A stretch of 64,000 nucleotides of DNA from Timema cristinae. Lineage: Eukaryota > Arthropoda > Insecta > Phasmatodea > Timematidae. Both the position numbers and the translations under genes were made by a program. Positions 43,040 through 56,027 of the stretch are shown piece after piece (within the stretch, counting starts at the first letter, position 1; every line of letters begins with the position of its first letter). Location of the stretch: positions 38,475,671-38,539,670 of the forward strand of contig JBCFYV010000012.1 of the NCBI GenBank assembly GCA_039000515.1. The letters run 5' to 3'. Under the pieces are notes generated by a model. The model saw only the letters and a program-made list of their open reading frames with translations, did not search any database and had not been told where the DNA came from.

Positions 43040-44759
43040 GCTGAGGTTGGTAATTCTGGTTAAGATTGGTAGTTCTGGCTGAGGTGATTTAAGCATATGC
43101 ATTTATTAGCTATTAGTAGTAACCTATAGTAAATAATTCCTGGGAAACATATTTATATTGCCACAAATATTAGTTAGATCTGGCCCCAAATTACTAAAAA
43201 CAATTAGATTATAAAAATAATCTAAACGTAACTCAAACCACTAATTGCATTACTTTAAGTGATGGTTATGTTACGATTGTTTATATTTGGCATAAATCTA
43301 GAGAGCTAAGTGTATCCAAAGCATTTAGGAAGGAGGGGGGGGGGGCGGAGGGTAGAAACTCCACAAATTTACAGTATAAAATAAGTTTAAATAAAGTATG
43401 ATTTTTAAGTATTAATAGAGGCGCTTAAAAATTAATATTGTCCATAAGAACGGATATTTTGTGACATTTTCAAAGACATTTTCGCAAATTATATAATTTA
43501 GAGGACTCTAAATTAAAAATGAGAATGTGATTTAGGCCAGAAAGTCTAAGAATCATGTGTCTTAAAACGCTTTTTTTTTTAAATTTGTTTTAAATCCATT
43601 TCTTGCGATCTAGTATAGTCATAGTTTCTGTGAAACTGGGCCACAAAGTACCAAGTATGAAAGAATGTATTATCATATCCAAAGGACATTCAGAATACTT
43701 AAGTTAAGCCTTATAAGTTATAGTTATAAAATTATTGATTTTTATTTGCTGTTCTTACTAACTGAATAAAAAACAACAAAAACTTTAACATTTTCTTACT
43801 TATTTAATGTGGCTGACACAAAACTTTGTTTCATTAAATTTTAAACTAAATCTGGTTCATCAATAGTGGTTACATTTCAAGTGTTAGCAGCTATTTTTGG
43901 TATGTTTAGGCGTTCATAGAAAAAACTACTATTTTATGGGGCCAAACTATTTGTTAAAACATTTTTGTGTTCAATGGATATTAAAATGTAACCATTAGAT
44001 TTTATGGATATTTTGAGTTTAAAAAGGTTCAAAATATTGAGTACAAATTTGGAAGAAAAAACACAAAAATACTGTTGTTGATTCAATTTAACGGGATTTT
44101 ACTTTTGGTAAAGTATCAAACTGGACAATAAACATGTCAAAGTGAACCTGTCAATTGAAATATTAAACAAAAAAGAAATTTATATTTTTAATCAATTAAT
44201 TATATGTAATAAGCTACTTTAATAGTGTGTTTGAAATTATTTGTACTTTCTAAACAAACATGTGTGTTTGTGGTTAGTTTTGGCTAAGTTATTTAAATGT
44301 ATAGCTAAATTTATCAAATAAAAATGTATTATTCATGTTTGTTACATTACATTCTAAATGAATAAATGCTTCACTAGTTCCGTAACCACTTAAAAAAAAA
44401 ATTTTTATACCTAACTATTGTCCTTGCATTATTTTAAATATTGATTATTTTTGGAAAAATTTATATGAATGAATATCTAGTATAAATATTACTCTTTTCT
44501 TTTACCGGAAGGTAACAAGTAGGTAAAATTATCCTCAGGAAAAGTAAAGGGATTTCAGGTATTTCCATGAAACTAATAAGCTGTAGTTCAATGCCAAAAT
44601 TCAACATCCCCACCCAACTCATTGTCTCTTTCTCTTCTCAGTTGTCCACAAAACTAGGGGGTGAAAGACCTCTTAAGGCAGAAACTACCTAACCACCAGT
44701 TACAAGTTGCCTTTAAATCTGAAGGTCATTTCAATGTTATTTCCAAGTAAACCTCATTC
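43040..44759. other. Gene-free stretch
   Basis: AT-rich with a poly-G run near 43334-43346. No frame, splice pair or named repeat supported. Confidence 0.5.
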
Positions 44760-45441
44760 TTAAGGTAAAATTAGAGATAACTTATTTTTGAAGATTTTGT
44801 CACTAACTATAATAAATAACCTTTACGAGAGAGTATGTAGCTTACGATTTTGTCGTACTATTTATTTGAGTTTATTATTAAGCAGGTAAAATAAAAAATA
44901 ACTAAAATTTAATGTGCTAAATTTGGCCACTGTGCTTTGGCTAGTTTTTAAAATTTAAAGGCTAAGGAGGCAATAAAATATTTTAAAAGCCGTTTCATTT
45001 CGAAGACTATAACAATTTTGACTATAAATATATCTGTTATTTTTATTACTGATATCACCACGTCATACTACCTGTTCATGTTATACGCATATATGATAAT
45101 CTAATTGGGTGGTAATGAAGAAAGAATCATTTGAGAGGTTATCTACCAGCATTTTTATTTTGGAAGATGGGGAAACAATTTAGGAAAAACTACCTTCAAT
45201 AGACTCGACCAGGATTTGAACCCCAAGTGCTCCGCTATCAGCAGGCCAATTTAACACTAGTGACACCTTAGACCACTCAGCCACTGAAGTGGGTATCTGT
45301 TATTTAATACGGTGTTTACAGTTTTCAAACATATATAGGATTTACACAATTTTCCAGAAATAAATGTTTTTAGGAATAATTTTTTATCCTATTGGTAGAG
45401 TTTAACTTGAGTAATATCTCCATGGTGTCAGCCTGCAAGCA
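44760..45441. repeat. Duplicated block, copy 2 (empty LTR site)
   Basis: Matches 31080-32545 end to end with scattered substitutions, without the 782-bp LTR. The junction reads atatcaccacgtcatacta around 45060. It includes a minus-strand SINE-B (45063-45298). The right edge gcctgcaagca passes directly into unrelated sequence. Confidence 0.85.
45063..45298 (-). repeat. SINE-B in duplicated block (copy 2)
   Basis: Same insertion as 32190-32395, with its inverted B-box (AGGATTTGAACCCC) and head (accactcagccactgaagtg). Confidence 0.6.
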
Positions 45442-45569
45442 GGCTATACCAATCGAGAGGCTGCCGTATGTTGGCAAAGATAGTGCCAACATTTTCAAGC
45501 TGAGGGTGCCATGTGGTTAGCACAACGAGCCCTCCAGACTTCTATCTCAGTTTTCTAGACTGAAGCGCA

Positions 45570-45654
45570 ATCACAATCACCCTACCATTACACATTAGCG
45601 TAAGTGCGTATAACCCGAACGGGTAGTAAGACGCGGTGCTAATAATAATAATAT
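45570..45654 (+). repeat. SINE-A 3' end fragment
   Basis: Begins cacaatcaccctaccattac and runs through gcgtataacccgaacgggta to (AAT)n. It is nearly identical to the consensus, so a recent but strongly 5'-truncated insertion. Confidence 0.8.
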
Positions 45655-45794
45655 TTTATGAGATATTGTTCTTTGATGCTTCATCAAATTCTAACTGGTT
45701 TTCTAAATATTTCGTAACAAATTAAGCTACTCTGTGAATAATGATTGGACCAAAATAATATAATAAATCTTTAGATTTAATTAATAAGCAAAAA

Positions 45795-46033
45795 TATATG
45801 TAACACCACATCTTACCACCTGTTAAGGTTATACACACATGTATTAATTAGGGTAATGAGTTAGGAATGAAGAAAAATGAATTTAGAGTAAGTGTACCCG
45901 CATTTGCGTGGAGAGAGTGGAAAACCAACCTCTGTACACCCAACTAGGATTCTAACTCAACCAAAATCTTCCTGTCATCGACATTATAGTTTATAGTGAG
46001 AGTGATGCCTGAGACCATGCGGCCACCGAAGCA
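45795..46033 (-). repeat. SINE-B, minus strand, near full-length
   Basis: Inverted tail (catcttaccacctgttaagg), body (gtacccgcatttgcgtggag, gtggaaaacc), inverted B-box region (AGGATTCTAACTC) and head (gaccatgcggccaccgaagc). Confidence 0.7.
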
Positions 46034-46079
46034 GATATTTTTTCATAATATTTCAAGTGTGCTTATTTTTAATAATTTT

Positions 46080-46400
46080 TAATAAAAAATAAAAGCTATC
46101 AATCTTATTAAAAATTATATAATATATATCATTTTATCATAAAAAATTATATAATATAAATACAATCATATCATAAAATATTTTATTATAGGATATATAT
46201 TATATATATACATAATATAAGTAAATATATGTTATACACATAATATAGGTATATCTATCATATATATATAATATTGGTATATATAAAATATAGGTATATA
46301 TATAAATATATTTAACATATAGTTATATATTTAAATATATTATATATATAAAACTAATATTATATTAGTAAATAATATATCTAATAATAACTAATGTTAA
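46080..46400. repeat. Extremely AT-rich low-complexity tract
   Basis: Successive variants of tataatatatat- and ataggtatatat-type strings with local self-complementarity. Probably decayed (TA)n. Confidence 0.7.
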
Positions 46401-47188
46401 GGTAATATAAATTGTCACTTTATATTGCCTAAACGTTAGTTTTTAAGATTTCTTTAATTTGAATTCCCGCCAAAGCTTACTATTTTTTATCAGAGATTAC
46501 TAAGAGTTGTACTATTTTACAAAACTTTCCTCTTATTTTTTGTGAAGTTAAAGCTATTCTGATTTCTTAAATAGTTGATTTATAATTTATTTAATAGTAC
46601 AAATGGACTTTATTAGTTTTTTAAATTCCATTTTCTCCATAAGAATACATTGTAGACTCTGACGTCATACCCCCACAATGGCATACTGCGAGTACTCATT
46701 ATATCTAGGTTATTCTAGTCAAAATAAATAAACACTTTAGAATAAATTAAGAATTCAAATTCTTACAACATAGTATTGTTGAACATTATTAAATAAAAGT
46801 TCAAGAAATAACTTTTTTTATATATTTTGAACTCAATTGATTTCAAATTGCCTTTAAGTTTCCGCGTGATTTGAAACAATAGTAACCTTACCATGTGACC
46901 TGCAGAGCCAATGCTGTAATAGACTAATAGTTTCCCATTTCTTCACTAGTACCTGACATTGACAAGTACTTTATATTTGATCCATGTACTAAAGTTTCAA
47001 GACTAGTTAAAGTTTGCCGATAGGGTGTTCTCATATAGAATCACTCAATTAGTAGCAATTTCAGCAGCAAGTAGAAGTCTTTTTTGTGGGAGTTGTCTAA
47101 CCTGATATATGGGGCTTTATCTTAGAGCCCTTTTATGCAGGTGGTTTGTGTTACGTGATGCACGACCCACGTCGGCAAAAGCCGTCCC
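46400..47188. other. Gene-free stretch
   Basis: No gene or clear repeat. Confidence 0.4.
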
Positions 47189-47189
47189 A

Positions 47190-47370
47190 TTTTGTAGGTT
47201 AATTTTATGCACGCAGCAATTACTGGCTTGAGAACTTGATGTTCGTGGGCTCAAAACCAGCCGAGGTTAACTGATTTTTCTTAAGCTATAATGTATCACA
47301 ACTTTCTTCGGAGGTGAAGTAGTCCCCCATATCAATTTGTATCGTGTTAAGCCTCCTGTTTAACACGTGC
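47190..47370 (+). repeat. SINE-D, diverged copy
   Basis: B-box-like GTTCGTGGGCTCAAAACC, then ctgatttttcttaagctata and cttcggaggtgaagtagtcc, follow the SINE-D body. The 3' part is decayed. Confidence 0.5.
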
Positions 47371-47379
47371 ACTCAAAAC

Positions 47380-48720
47380 ACCATACATATGATTAACAAG
47401 ATGAATACAAGAATTAGTAAGTTCTAATAGTGTGTGGCAGGTATAGCTCATGGTGAATTAATGTTATCAGTAAACGCCCAAACTTCAGGAAAACTGCCCC
47501 AGCTGACTATGCCAGGACCATCAGCAGAACGAAATCTCACCAGCAGGCCCTACTTCAATTAAATGGCTGAGCTATTTATCTCTGATCGCCGCGCAGTCTT
47601 CGAGCGCTAGTTGTCATTCAGCGCAATTCCACAAATTACCTCCCCTTCTGTGGTCCGGGTGATGACCCTCCTCGAATACGACAGTTCTGTTACTATATAA
47701 CTGTTATTCCTCGCTTCACATTTTGTATTTTATTTTATCAATTCGACGGAAGGACAACTTCAACGTTAATCTATGGGTACATTTCTGAATGCATAAGAGA
47801 AACATATTCTATTCAATTATCCTAGTGTAATTAAAAGCATACAGTTAGCAATACTCAATGCAAACAATCATAATAAGAGTAACATTAAGTGATACGTTGA
47901 TCAAGCGTCCACCAGATCTTGGTGAGAGGGAATAAGGTGGATTGTCCAACTCACGTTGCAATTAAAACTATTTTATAAAACCTAACTTATCTCACACTGT
48001 AGCGTCGGATGGTTTACGAAAGACACTAAACAACAAAAATAGACGAGCCTTACCCCGTTTGCTTGCTGACTGGGGCTGCGTGGAAGAACGACACAAAAAA
48101 ACCGTCAGACGCACCTTCGCGGTACCGGGAAAATAGAACACTGGCAGGGTAAAATGTGACGTGAGTGCAATGAACATCTTGAGTTGATTTGACATGCGCA
48201 GTGAAGATATCCCCTTCGATAATGTTCCCGAACGGCCACGGACCTTCCCGAAGCTGTGTTGGCATGCGCTATCTATGTATTCCTTGGTGATCTAGAATGT
48301 GACCTCCCCTTTATTTTCCCATCTCTCTCCCTCTTCTGTGCTTTATGGTATATATACTGGCGTGTGTGCCAACAGAATTTAAAATTGGGCCTAAGTCGTA
48401 ACTGAGATAGGATAAGCTCCGGCTTTCTTCAAACTTAAAATGTAAGGTCAAAATTCACTCTAGGCAAATTTTACTTCTTTTATTGTAAGATGTTACCAAA
48501 ATTTCTTTTCGACCTATTTTCCTAAGATTCAAAATAATTTTGAAATAAATCAGACTGTTAGAAAATTAATTTATTGTTCTTTGGATGTCGCTTCATTGCT
48601 AGGTGATGGCGTCTTATCGCCAATTGAGTTATAATTAATCGATTGGATCGATAAGTATGTTTAATGGGTATCGTTTCCAGGAATAGCTATATTTAAATAA
48701 TGTTCACGTGAACTATAAAA
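47380..48720. other. GC-richer non-repeat patch, no gene supported
   Basis: 47570-47760 and 47990-48300 are less AT-rich than the surroundings and contain ggtatatatactgg (48350). That could be a promoter or an old LTR, but I found no ends, target duplications or conserved codons. Two overlapping minus-strand frames (47992-48265) have no recognisable content. Confidence 0.35.
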
Positions 48721-48721
48721 T

Positions 48722-49250
48722 ATTTGAATTTAGATTTTTTATTGTTTTTTTGCAACATGCCAGTTCTGATGGGCAGATATTTAATCTTTGAATTTAGATT
48801 TTTATTTGTTGTTTTGCAACATGCCAGTTCTGATGGGCAGATATTAAATATTTGAATTTAGATTTTTTATTGTTGTTTTGCAACATGCCAGTTCTGATGG
48901 GCAGATATTTACTATTTGAATTTATATTTCTTGTTGTTGTTTTGCAACATGCCAGTTCTGATGGGCAGATATTTAATATTTGAATTTAGATTTTTTATTG
49001 TTGTTTTGCAACATGCCAGTTCTGATGAGCAGATATTTAATATTTGAATTTAGATTTTTTTTATTGTTGTTTTGCAACATGCCAGTTCTAATGGGCAGAT
49101 ATTTAATATTTGAATTTAGATTTTTTATTGTTGTTTTGCAATATGCCAGTTCTGATGGGCAGATATTTAATATTTGAATTTATATTTCTTGTTGTTGTTT
49201 TGCAACATGCTAGTTCTCATGGACGAATATTTAATAATTGAATACATATT
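48722..49250. repeat. Minisatellite, 64 bp x about 8
   Basis: TTTGCAACATGCCAGTTCT followed by gatgggcagatatttaatat and tttgaatttagattttttat recurs with GCAACATG (or a one-base variant) at 48752, 48816, 48880, 48944, 49008, 49074, 49138 and 49202. The spacing is 64 except for one 66. The first and last units are the most diverged. An open frame inside it (48980-49177) is a by-product. Confidence 0.95.
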
Positions 49251-49259
49251 ATCTTGTCG

Positions 49260-50045
49260 TTATTTTTTGCATATAAGAAAGGCGCCCTATCAAGTGGACT
49301 TAGAATTAACTACGTTAAACTAAATTTTCTTGTTGTAATGCCGTCTGGCTATGTTCATAACTTTTAATGAGTCTAATTTACATTTATACCTTTTATCAAT
49401 ATCTTATGTTAACGTTTAATTAATATGATATATGTTTCACCTCAGACTCTTTTTAACTTTGGCTACAATTCGTTGTGGTATATGAATCTCGTTTATATTT
49501 TTTATATACATCTTCACTACCACTATGTTAACGTTGAATAGAACTGTTAAATATCTAATTGTGCAATTGCAAATAAATATCGACTTATCATGACTTATAC
49601 TAATATTTACTATGCCTCTCCATACCCTATGTATTTGATCTAATATATTTCTATTAATTTATTGTAAACTGATAGTCAGGTTGCAGTATCTCACTGCTTT
49701 CTAGAGATAGACGGCCCCCTTTTGAATAACCCAGCAACAGGTTTGAGTTGCGAGCTTCGTTATTGGAATGTTTTGGGTAAAACATTAAAAGCCTTGAACT
49801 CCATAGCACTCACTTCTATTGTTGTCCCTTTTTTTATATTACTATTTATATTATTTGAGCATCCTCCCCTTGAGGATGGTTCAACACAATGCTGCTTGGA
49901 AACAAACGAGTCTCCCAACTTGAGAATTTATGCCCCAGAAGCTATTTAGATGTGTAAACTCTGACTAACATAGTGGAGATTATTCTGGACTATTAATACT
50001 CTATCGCTACGTCATTGACTTATTGCTAAGATATTTACACATATC
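49260..50045. other. Gene-free stretch
   Basis: AT-rich. A 75-codon plus-strand frame (49722-49949) has a hydrophobic middle but begins near no splice or promoter signal and matches nothing I know. Confidence 0.35.
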
Positions 50046-50049
50046 TTTT

Positions 50050-50740
50050 GCTGTAAGGAGTGGTGCACCCAAGAGGGAGAGGAGCAAACAGGGTATTTGA
50101 CCCCCTTCCCCCTATTTCCTCAACACCACAAATAATTTTAATAAAGATTTAAATAATATTAAGTATAACTAACTGTTGAAGTATAGATACATTTATATTA
50201 CAGCTAATACAAATGTAGTGAGATCTATAATGTGCAGGTGTGTGCGTAATGGAAGTGATAATGTGTGTGCGTTGGACTGAGAAGATACAATAAGTAGTTG
50301 CCGCGCACGTATGCTTTCGTTGTCTCTTGTACGGGTGTAGTTTCTTATACGTAATATTTATTAATGTTTATTTCTGATTATTAATAAACATATCAAACTG
50401 ATAATTAGTTATTCTCAATTGGTCTACAACCTCTGAACATAAACTTTTTCTCGTTATAATTCAACACTAACATTGAAGATGTGTCGAATGTATATGCTAC
50501 ATTTAAAAATCATACATACAAATAATAGCTTCGATAACATTTGTATTATTTAAATTACTTAATTACTATAAACCTACTCAAAATTATTTATAAAAGTATT
50601 TGATATTCATAAATATTCTCGGCCTTCAGGGCTTAGGAGGCTGTGCAACCCCAAACCCGCTCTCTCCATTAAAATGTAATTCTTGCTACAGCCTCGATTG
50701 AATGCCTCCTCCCAAAGTAAGTGGCTAGGTGCACCACTGA
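50050..50740. repeat. Dispersed repeat 'GCACCCA' family, longest copy, inverted ends
   Basis: The left end ggagtggtgcacccaagagg and the inverted right end atcagtggtgcacctagcca share AGTGGTGCACC, giving a 690-bp element with short inverted termini. Inside, ttgacccccttccc, aataattttaataaag and gaagatgtgtcgaatgtata recur at 53819 and 61236. Probably a non-autonomous DNA transposon; no coding sequence. Confidence 0.45.
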
Positions 50741-50744
50741 TTAA

Positions 50745-53700
50745 GTAAATTATTAGATATTTTATTTTACCTTTTACTTATAAATCATCTTGAAATGGTG
50801 AACTCACACTTCTGATTTTTGGGATTCTTTGATGAATAATTATATAAAATCACAATGACTAATAAGTCGTTAATGTAAAACAAAAACTAAAATAACACTA
50901 TTGAAACTCCACGATTCTTTCTATTAAAGAAAAACAAGAACTACCGTCAACAAAGGTTAAGGGAGAACCCCCATACATTCTATTTTGTTTCAAATCCGCT
51001 ACGCTTCGTGCTTGTAGAGAACTTCAATTCCATTTCCCCCTCTATTAATTCACTTGTGTACAGCTAGACATTGTGTCGCCTGTAGGGTTGACTGACTGGC
51101 AGGTATACATTCTTTCCAAAAATAGATTCCGAGACAAAGAAAGTAGAGGGTAGGTTTCTTCTATTTCTCTGGCTAATAATTAGAAGGCCGGGTTTGTGAT
51201 ATATTTAAAAATTATACATAGCTGTGGTAGTTTTCATTCAACATTCTTTCAATGTGTACACATGTATAATATAGTATATTATAAATTATCAATAATAGTA
51301 TATTAGATTTGTATTTCTAATTAAGGTGTAGGCCTAGAACCTTGATATTCTGCATTAATTAATACAATAACTAATTCTAATTGAAAGTTAATCGTTAAAA
51401 TAAAAGGTCCAATAAATTAAAATGTGGATAAATCTTTTAAATTGTTTTAATAATAAGTCATAATAGACTTTGAATAAAAAACATTTATTCTTACATTAAC
51501 ATTATATACAAGGATTTTACTCATAATAATTTAAAATTAAGAAGGATTGCTTATTGGAAATGCACCAACATTCTTCTGACGATGATGTAAAAAAAAGAAA
51601 TGTGATAACAATAAAGGTGAAAACCACCCCCCAATGTGTTTGGCCAGGTATACTCTAATTTTTTAGGAAGAACAGGTTTAGAAAATACAAATAAGTACAT
51701 AACAAAAAAATAGTGTTCAAAGTTGATGGCATTTTACTTAATTATTATTTTAAAGGTAGGCCTATTTAAAATATATATCGAAAGTTAAAGATGTAGATCA
51801 CATTACTTGAGCTATGAATAAATCAATGTAGTTTTACTAACGTTTGTGACAGTCATTTACTCTTCTTACGATCAAAATTGTAGTATACTCAACCTAAAGA
51901 CAATAAAAATATAAATTATATCAAGTAAAATTTTACAATACTTTACAAAACAATTGTGAAAAAGTTAATACATTTCCATGTGCGTTTAATTCCCATAGTA
52001 TTTAAAAAGTCCAGTCATTTCGCGTTAGAGAAAGAACTATAAAACCAATGACAAACTAAACCCTTCTTTATTTATTAATAAACAAAATTTTTTGTAAAGT
52101 GTCTAATATTTAAAATTATTTAAATTAAGTATTGGAACCTAGTGATTAACTAATGTTGAAATGAAATATAACAATATAAGATGTCCTTAAATTATTGAGT
52201 AATGTTGTTTTTGGGGTTTCCTATTGTTTACAAGTATAAAAAAACGCTATGTAAAAGTGTAATTGGAAAAGTGGTTTTATAATAAAATTAAATAAATCTC
52301 ATATCAAGTCACGTCAATGATATAAGTTAACAATAAAGATAAAAATATAAAGGTAGATAATATGGATGCAATAGCTCTTTGTTACAATTGCATATAATTA
52401 AAGCAAGTAGAGTTAGCTAAGACAGGGTTGTTACAATTCTATCCAGCCCCAAAAAAACCCATATAGGTTTTTAGTAAAAATACCCACTTAAAAAACAAAC
52501 AAAATATTATATTTTGAATACAAAGCCATTGTATAATTTTTTTTAAAGTAGTTAGTCTATTTTCCTTTTAATATTTAAAATATGATTAATTACTTTAAAT
52601 AAAAATGTAGATAGATTGGAAATTGAATTAAACAATACTGACATAGGACTAAATCAAACTAATGTTATTGAATATTTTAAAGAATTCACATACAATTTAA
52701 ATTTAAAACATTCTTTTCTAAAAACCAAATTTTACTAACATGATTGCATGAAAGTTTTATTTTGAATTTGGTTAACCAGTGTCTATTGTTTAGATCCCTT
52801 AAAAAAAATTATTTATAAAATATATTATTGTTAGGCGTGGACGTTATTTTCTTGTAAAGTAACAGTCTAGGCACTAATTAACATGTTAGAATAATTGGTT
52901 AAATCAGATAACATACATAATATCTTTAATCACACCACAACAAATCGAATAAAACCTAATATAGCCCAACTTCTTTTTTAAATAGCCCGGGGTTCTTTCA
53001 AGCCTGAACTAAGAGCTATTCATTGATAATAGAATGGTTTGAATTTCTAAAATGTTAAACAATTAATAAAAACCACTATAGAATCGTACTTGTGTGTATG
53101 ATATTTGAACACACACGCACACATATACAAGGACACAAATATGTTTAGTTTGTGATCTTCCTCCTGCCCACAATTTAAAGCGAAGGGTGTCCAAATTAAA
53201 GTATATACTCAATCGATTTCGGCCATATTCGGCTTTATACAATTAATATAAAGATTTAAACAAAACTCATCAAAGTAGGCATGTCTACTCGCAACACCAT
53301 ACTTTAAAATTAGTAGGGTCAATCTTGCTTAAAGTGTTTAGAGGTTTGAAAAAATAAATAAATGGTACAGTGCACCGCACAGATATTCCCTTATGGGTTG
53401 ATGACGACAAATTATGAAAATTTGTTTACTAATTGTAATATTACAATGGAAGTAAACCAACTCTTGGTTAGTTACTAAATGAGAAAGTATGTAAGATGGT
53501 GTCGTACCATACATTTTAATTTACGTGAAAATGTTTATAAAATGATAGTTTTCCATTAATTTATCACAAAATAAAATACTGTCAATAATGTTTCTAAACA
53601 AAAACAAGATATTTAGATATTTTAATAGATATAATGTAGTTCTGATAGTTTATAAATGACAGCCTATTAACATAGAAAATTTGAGGATTTCCTCAAATTG

Positions 53701-53760
53701 AAGCTATAACACACAAAAAAAAACTAATGCAGAATTTCTCTGTTTGTTCTTCCTTGGGTA
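50745..53760. other. Gene-free stretch
   Basis: About 3 kb of AT-rich DNA. I found no long frame with plausible composition, no splice pair enclosing coding sequence and no named repeat. Confidence 0.5.
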
Positions 53761-53763
53761 TTA

Positions 53764-53797
53764 TATCTCGCGCGCGCGTGTATATATATATATATTA
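53764..53797. repeat. (CG)n(TA)n microsatellite
   Basis: cgcgcgcgtg followed by a TA run; potentially Z-DNA-forming alternating purine-pyrimidine. Confidence 0.85.
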
Positions 53798-53817
53798 CCC
53801 AATATATGTATATATAG

Positions 53818-53990
53818 GTCAGTGGCACACCCAATAGAGGGAAAACTGGGAATTGGTCTCCCCCAAGACTCAATACTAGTTTAATAAATACATTAATTAT
53901 GTGATTGTTTAATTAAAGAGCATTAAAGATGTGTCGAGTGCATAAGATACCCTTAAAAACCAAGTTTACGATTTATATTTCAAAAGAGAT
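53818..53990 (+). repeat. 'GCACCCA' family repeat, partial copy
   Basis: gtcagtggcacacccaatag, tctccccca- and aagatgtgtcgagtgcataa line up with the copies at 50050 and 61236. Confidence 0.45.
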
Positions 53991-54194
53991 CAATGCTCTA
54001 CGCATTAAAATAACCCCTGAATTTCTTATTGAGAAAATCAAATTCATACTAGATTCATTATATTGTATGCGAGGCCAAAGCCAGAAAAATATTGAATTAA
54101 AACTACCTTATTTACTGTTTAAAAATAACCAAAATAAATACAAGGAACTATCTATATCTACTTGTATTGTGATTGTCATAAAAATCTAACTCGA

Positions 54195-54445
54195 AATTTC
54201 GATAAGTGTTAACGTTTCATGACCCCCTGAAACCAAAAACATGGTTTCCGCAATGTCGTTTGTCTGTCCGTCTATCTGTCCGTCACGTTTCCCTTAGTAC
54301 CCCTTTTATATACTTAAACCTTATTTTTAACTTATTACATAACCCTTAAAAATTAATTTGATTTAATTTTTACCTTTTTCAATCTTTTTAGTTACCCTAA
54401 ATTATTCTCCCGGGCAAAGCTGTATTTCATGCTAGTAATATATAA
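54195..54445 (+). repeat. 'TGTCTGTCCGTC' dispersed element
   Basis: aaaacatggtttccgcaatg, then tcgtttgtctgtccgtctat, ctgtccgtcacg and a CCCGGGCAAAGCTGTATTTC end followed by atgctagtaatata. The Tgtctgtccgtc string followed by a cgggcaaagc...gctag end is a common dispersed repeat in arthropod and other invertebrate genomes. Class uncertain. Confidence 0.5.
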
Positions 54446-54449
54446 AAAA

Positions 54450-55688
54450 CAAAAGTGAGTTTAGGTATGTGTACCTAAAAATCTAAGCCCCGTCTATATA
54501 GGATGAAAAATTGAAATTTTGAAGATCTTTAGAATGACCCCCTCATTAAACAATGAAAATTTACGAAATGAGAAATTTCAAAATTGGGCTCTAGGACTTT
54601 AGGGAGGGAGTCAAAATAAGAAAGGCATTTTAACTTAGGTAGAAAATTGAAATTTGGGGAAAACGTAAAGAACAAGTGTTAAAATTTCAAATTTTTGAGT
54701 GAAAGCCGAATGTGAAATTTAAATTATGATGGCCATAGCTTGGTATTGTGCAAGAAGGAATTATATAAATGCTAGCACCCGAATTTTAAACGTCCTAATT
54801 TGAATAGTTTGATATAGTACAAAGAATGGATCAGCCTGCTAGTAAATTATACAATATGTGAGATGATTTCACCTTAAACCGTTATTTGAAATAAGTCTTA
54901 TTTCCAGCTTCCTCCCCAGTAAACAGAATGTAATATTTAGTCACAAATGATTGTCTAGCTATCTGGACAGTTATTATGTTATGGACAGATAAATAAATCG
55001 AGCGTTGAACAATGATGTCCCTGTAGTGGCAACATAAAAACTTTGCTTAAATAATATTTGTTTAAAATAAATTAATAAAAATCCACAGCAATTTTCAAAA
55101 CAAAAACCGTATGTAACATAAAACATATTTGTAGTTGTCAACACACAATTGATATTTCAAATATATAAAAATGCACACAAGTTTGCAAAACAATAAATTA
55201 AAAAGGGGAATTAGTAATAAATGTTAACACTAAGTCAATATACTATTTAAAAAAAATACCGTAGCTTATGGAAACAGCAGTTATTTAGAAAATCTTCACT
55301 AATTTAACACCCTTTAACATTAGCCCTAATCTTTAGTTAACTTTTTTAAATCACCATAATTATTTTTATTCACTAATGAGTTTATAAGAATAAAATATTT
55401 AAGAATCTCTTAGAAATAAACAAACACAATATATCTATTGACATTATTTATTTGACATCTTTTCTAATCAAAAGAGGAGTGGTGATTTTACGCTCAAAGC
55501 TCCTCAATGTGTTGATTCATGTAAAATTGTTTTTTTTAATGAGAAGAACAATATGCAGATTAAAAAAAAATTCATACAAGTTAGCACAAATAGCTATTTG
55601 CCATTTTAGTAAGGTTTTCCCTGGCTACGATAATGAGCACAACACCCTAGATAAGGTCCTGCTTGACGTTCTTCGACTTTAGTTTTTA
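54450..55688. other. Gene-free stretch
   Basis: No gene. The first 400 bases have several aaaattgaaatttt- repeats. The frame at 55452-55682 is unsupported. Confidence 0.4.
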
Positions 55689-55689
55689 G

Positions 55690-55890
55690 CTCATTGCCTT
55701 ACTAACCTAACCGTTCAGGCTATACAAAGGGGTGATGAAGGTAGAATGTGTGTGAAATGTACCTGTACTTGCATATAGAAATAAAAGAGTAGCATTTAGA
55801 AAAAATATCTTGAGAATGACTGGCTGCGAATTGAACCCCGATTTCCCCGTTGCCAGTAGGCAAGACTAAATGAGCCTTGCATTTAGTTTA
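55690..55890 (-). repeat. SINE-B, minus strand
   Basis: Inverted tail (cttactaacctaaccgttca, ggctata), body (gtacctgtacttgcatatag) and B-box (inverted GCGAATTGAACCCCGA). The head region is damaged. Confidence 0.65.
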
Positions 55891-56027
55891 CGTGCTCACT
55901 AGTGCAGTCATGAATGATTTTAGTTGAGATCTTTTATTCCTATTCTCGAAAAAATATTTGGTTTTGTGTTTGTGGCGCTATGTTTATACTTTAGCATTCA
56001 ATCATATAATAATGCTAGCAGTTTGGT

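Noticed and set aside
46080..46400. Replication origin or matrix-attachment region
   Set aside because: Extreme AT richness alone does not support either in this background.
48195..48260. Second heat-shock-element cluster (TTCCCGAA twice)
   Set aside because: Only isolated two-unit sites with no third correctly spaced unit; no LTR ends or target duplication nearby.
48980..49177. 65-codon frame with repeated LLLFCNMPVLM
   Set aside because: It arises only from the minisatellite. The 64-bp period is not a multiple of three, so the frame is not maintained across the array.
48722..49250. CRISPR-like array
   Set aside because: The whole unit is repeated with no unique spacers, and the genome is eukaryotic.
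49722..49949. 75-codon plus-strand frame with a hydrophobic segment
   Set aside because: Length is within chance expectation and there is no supporting signal.
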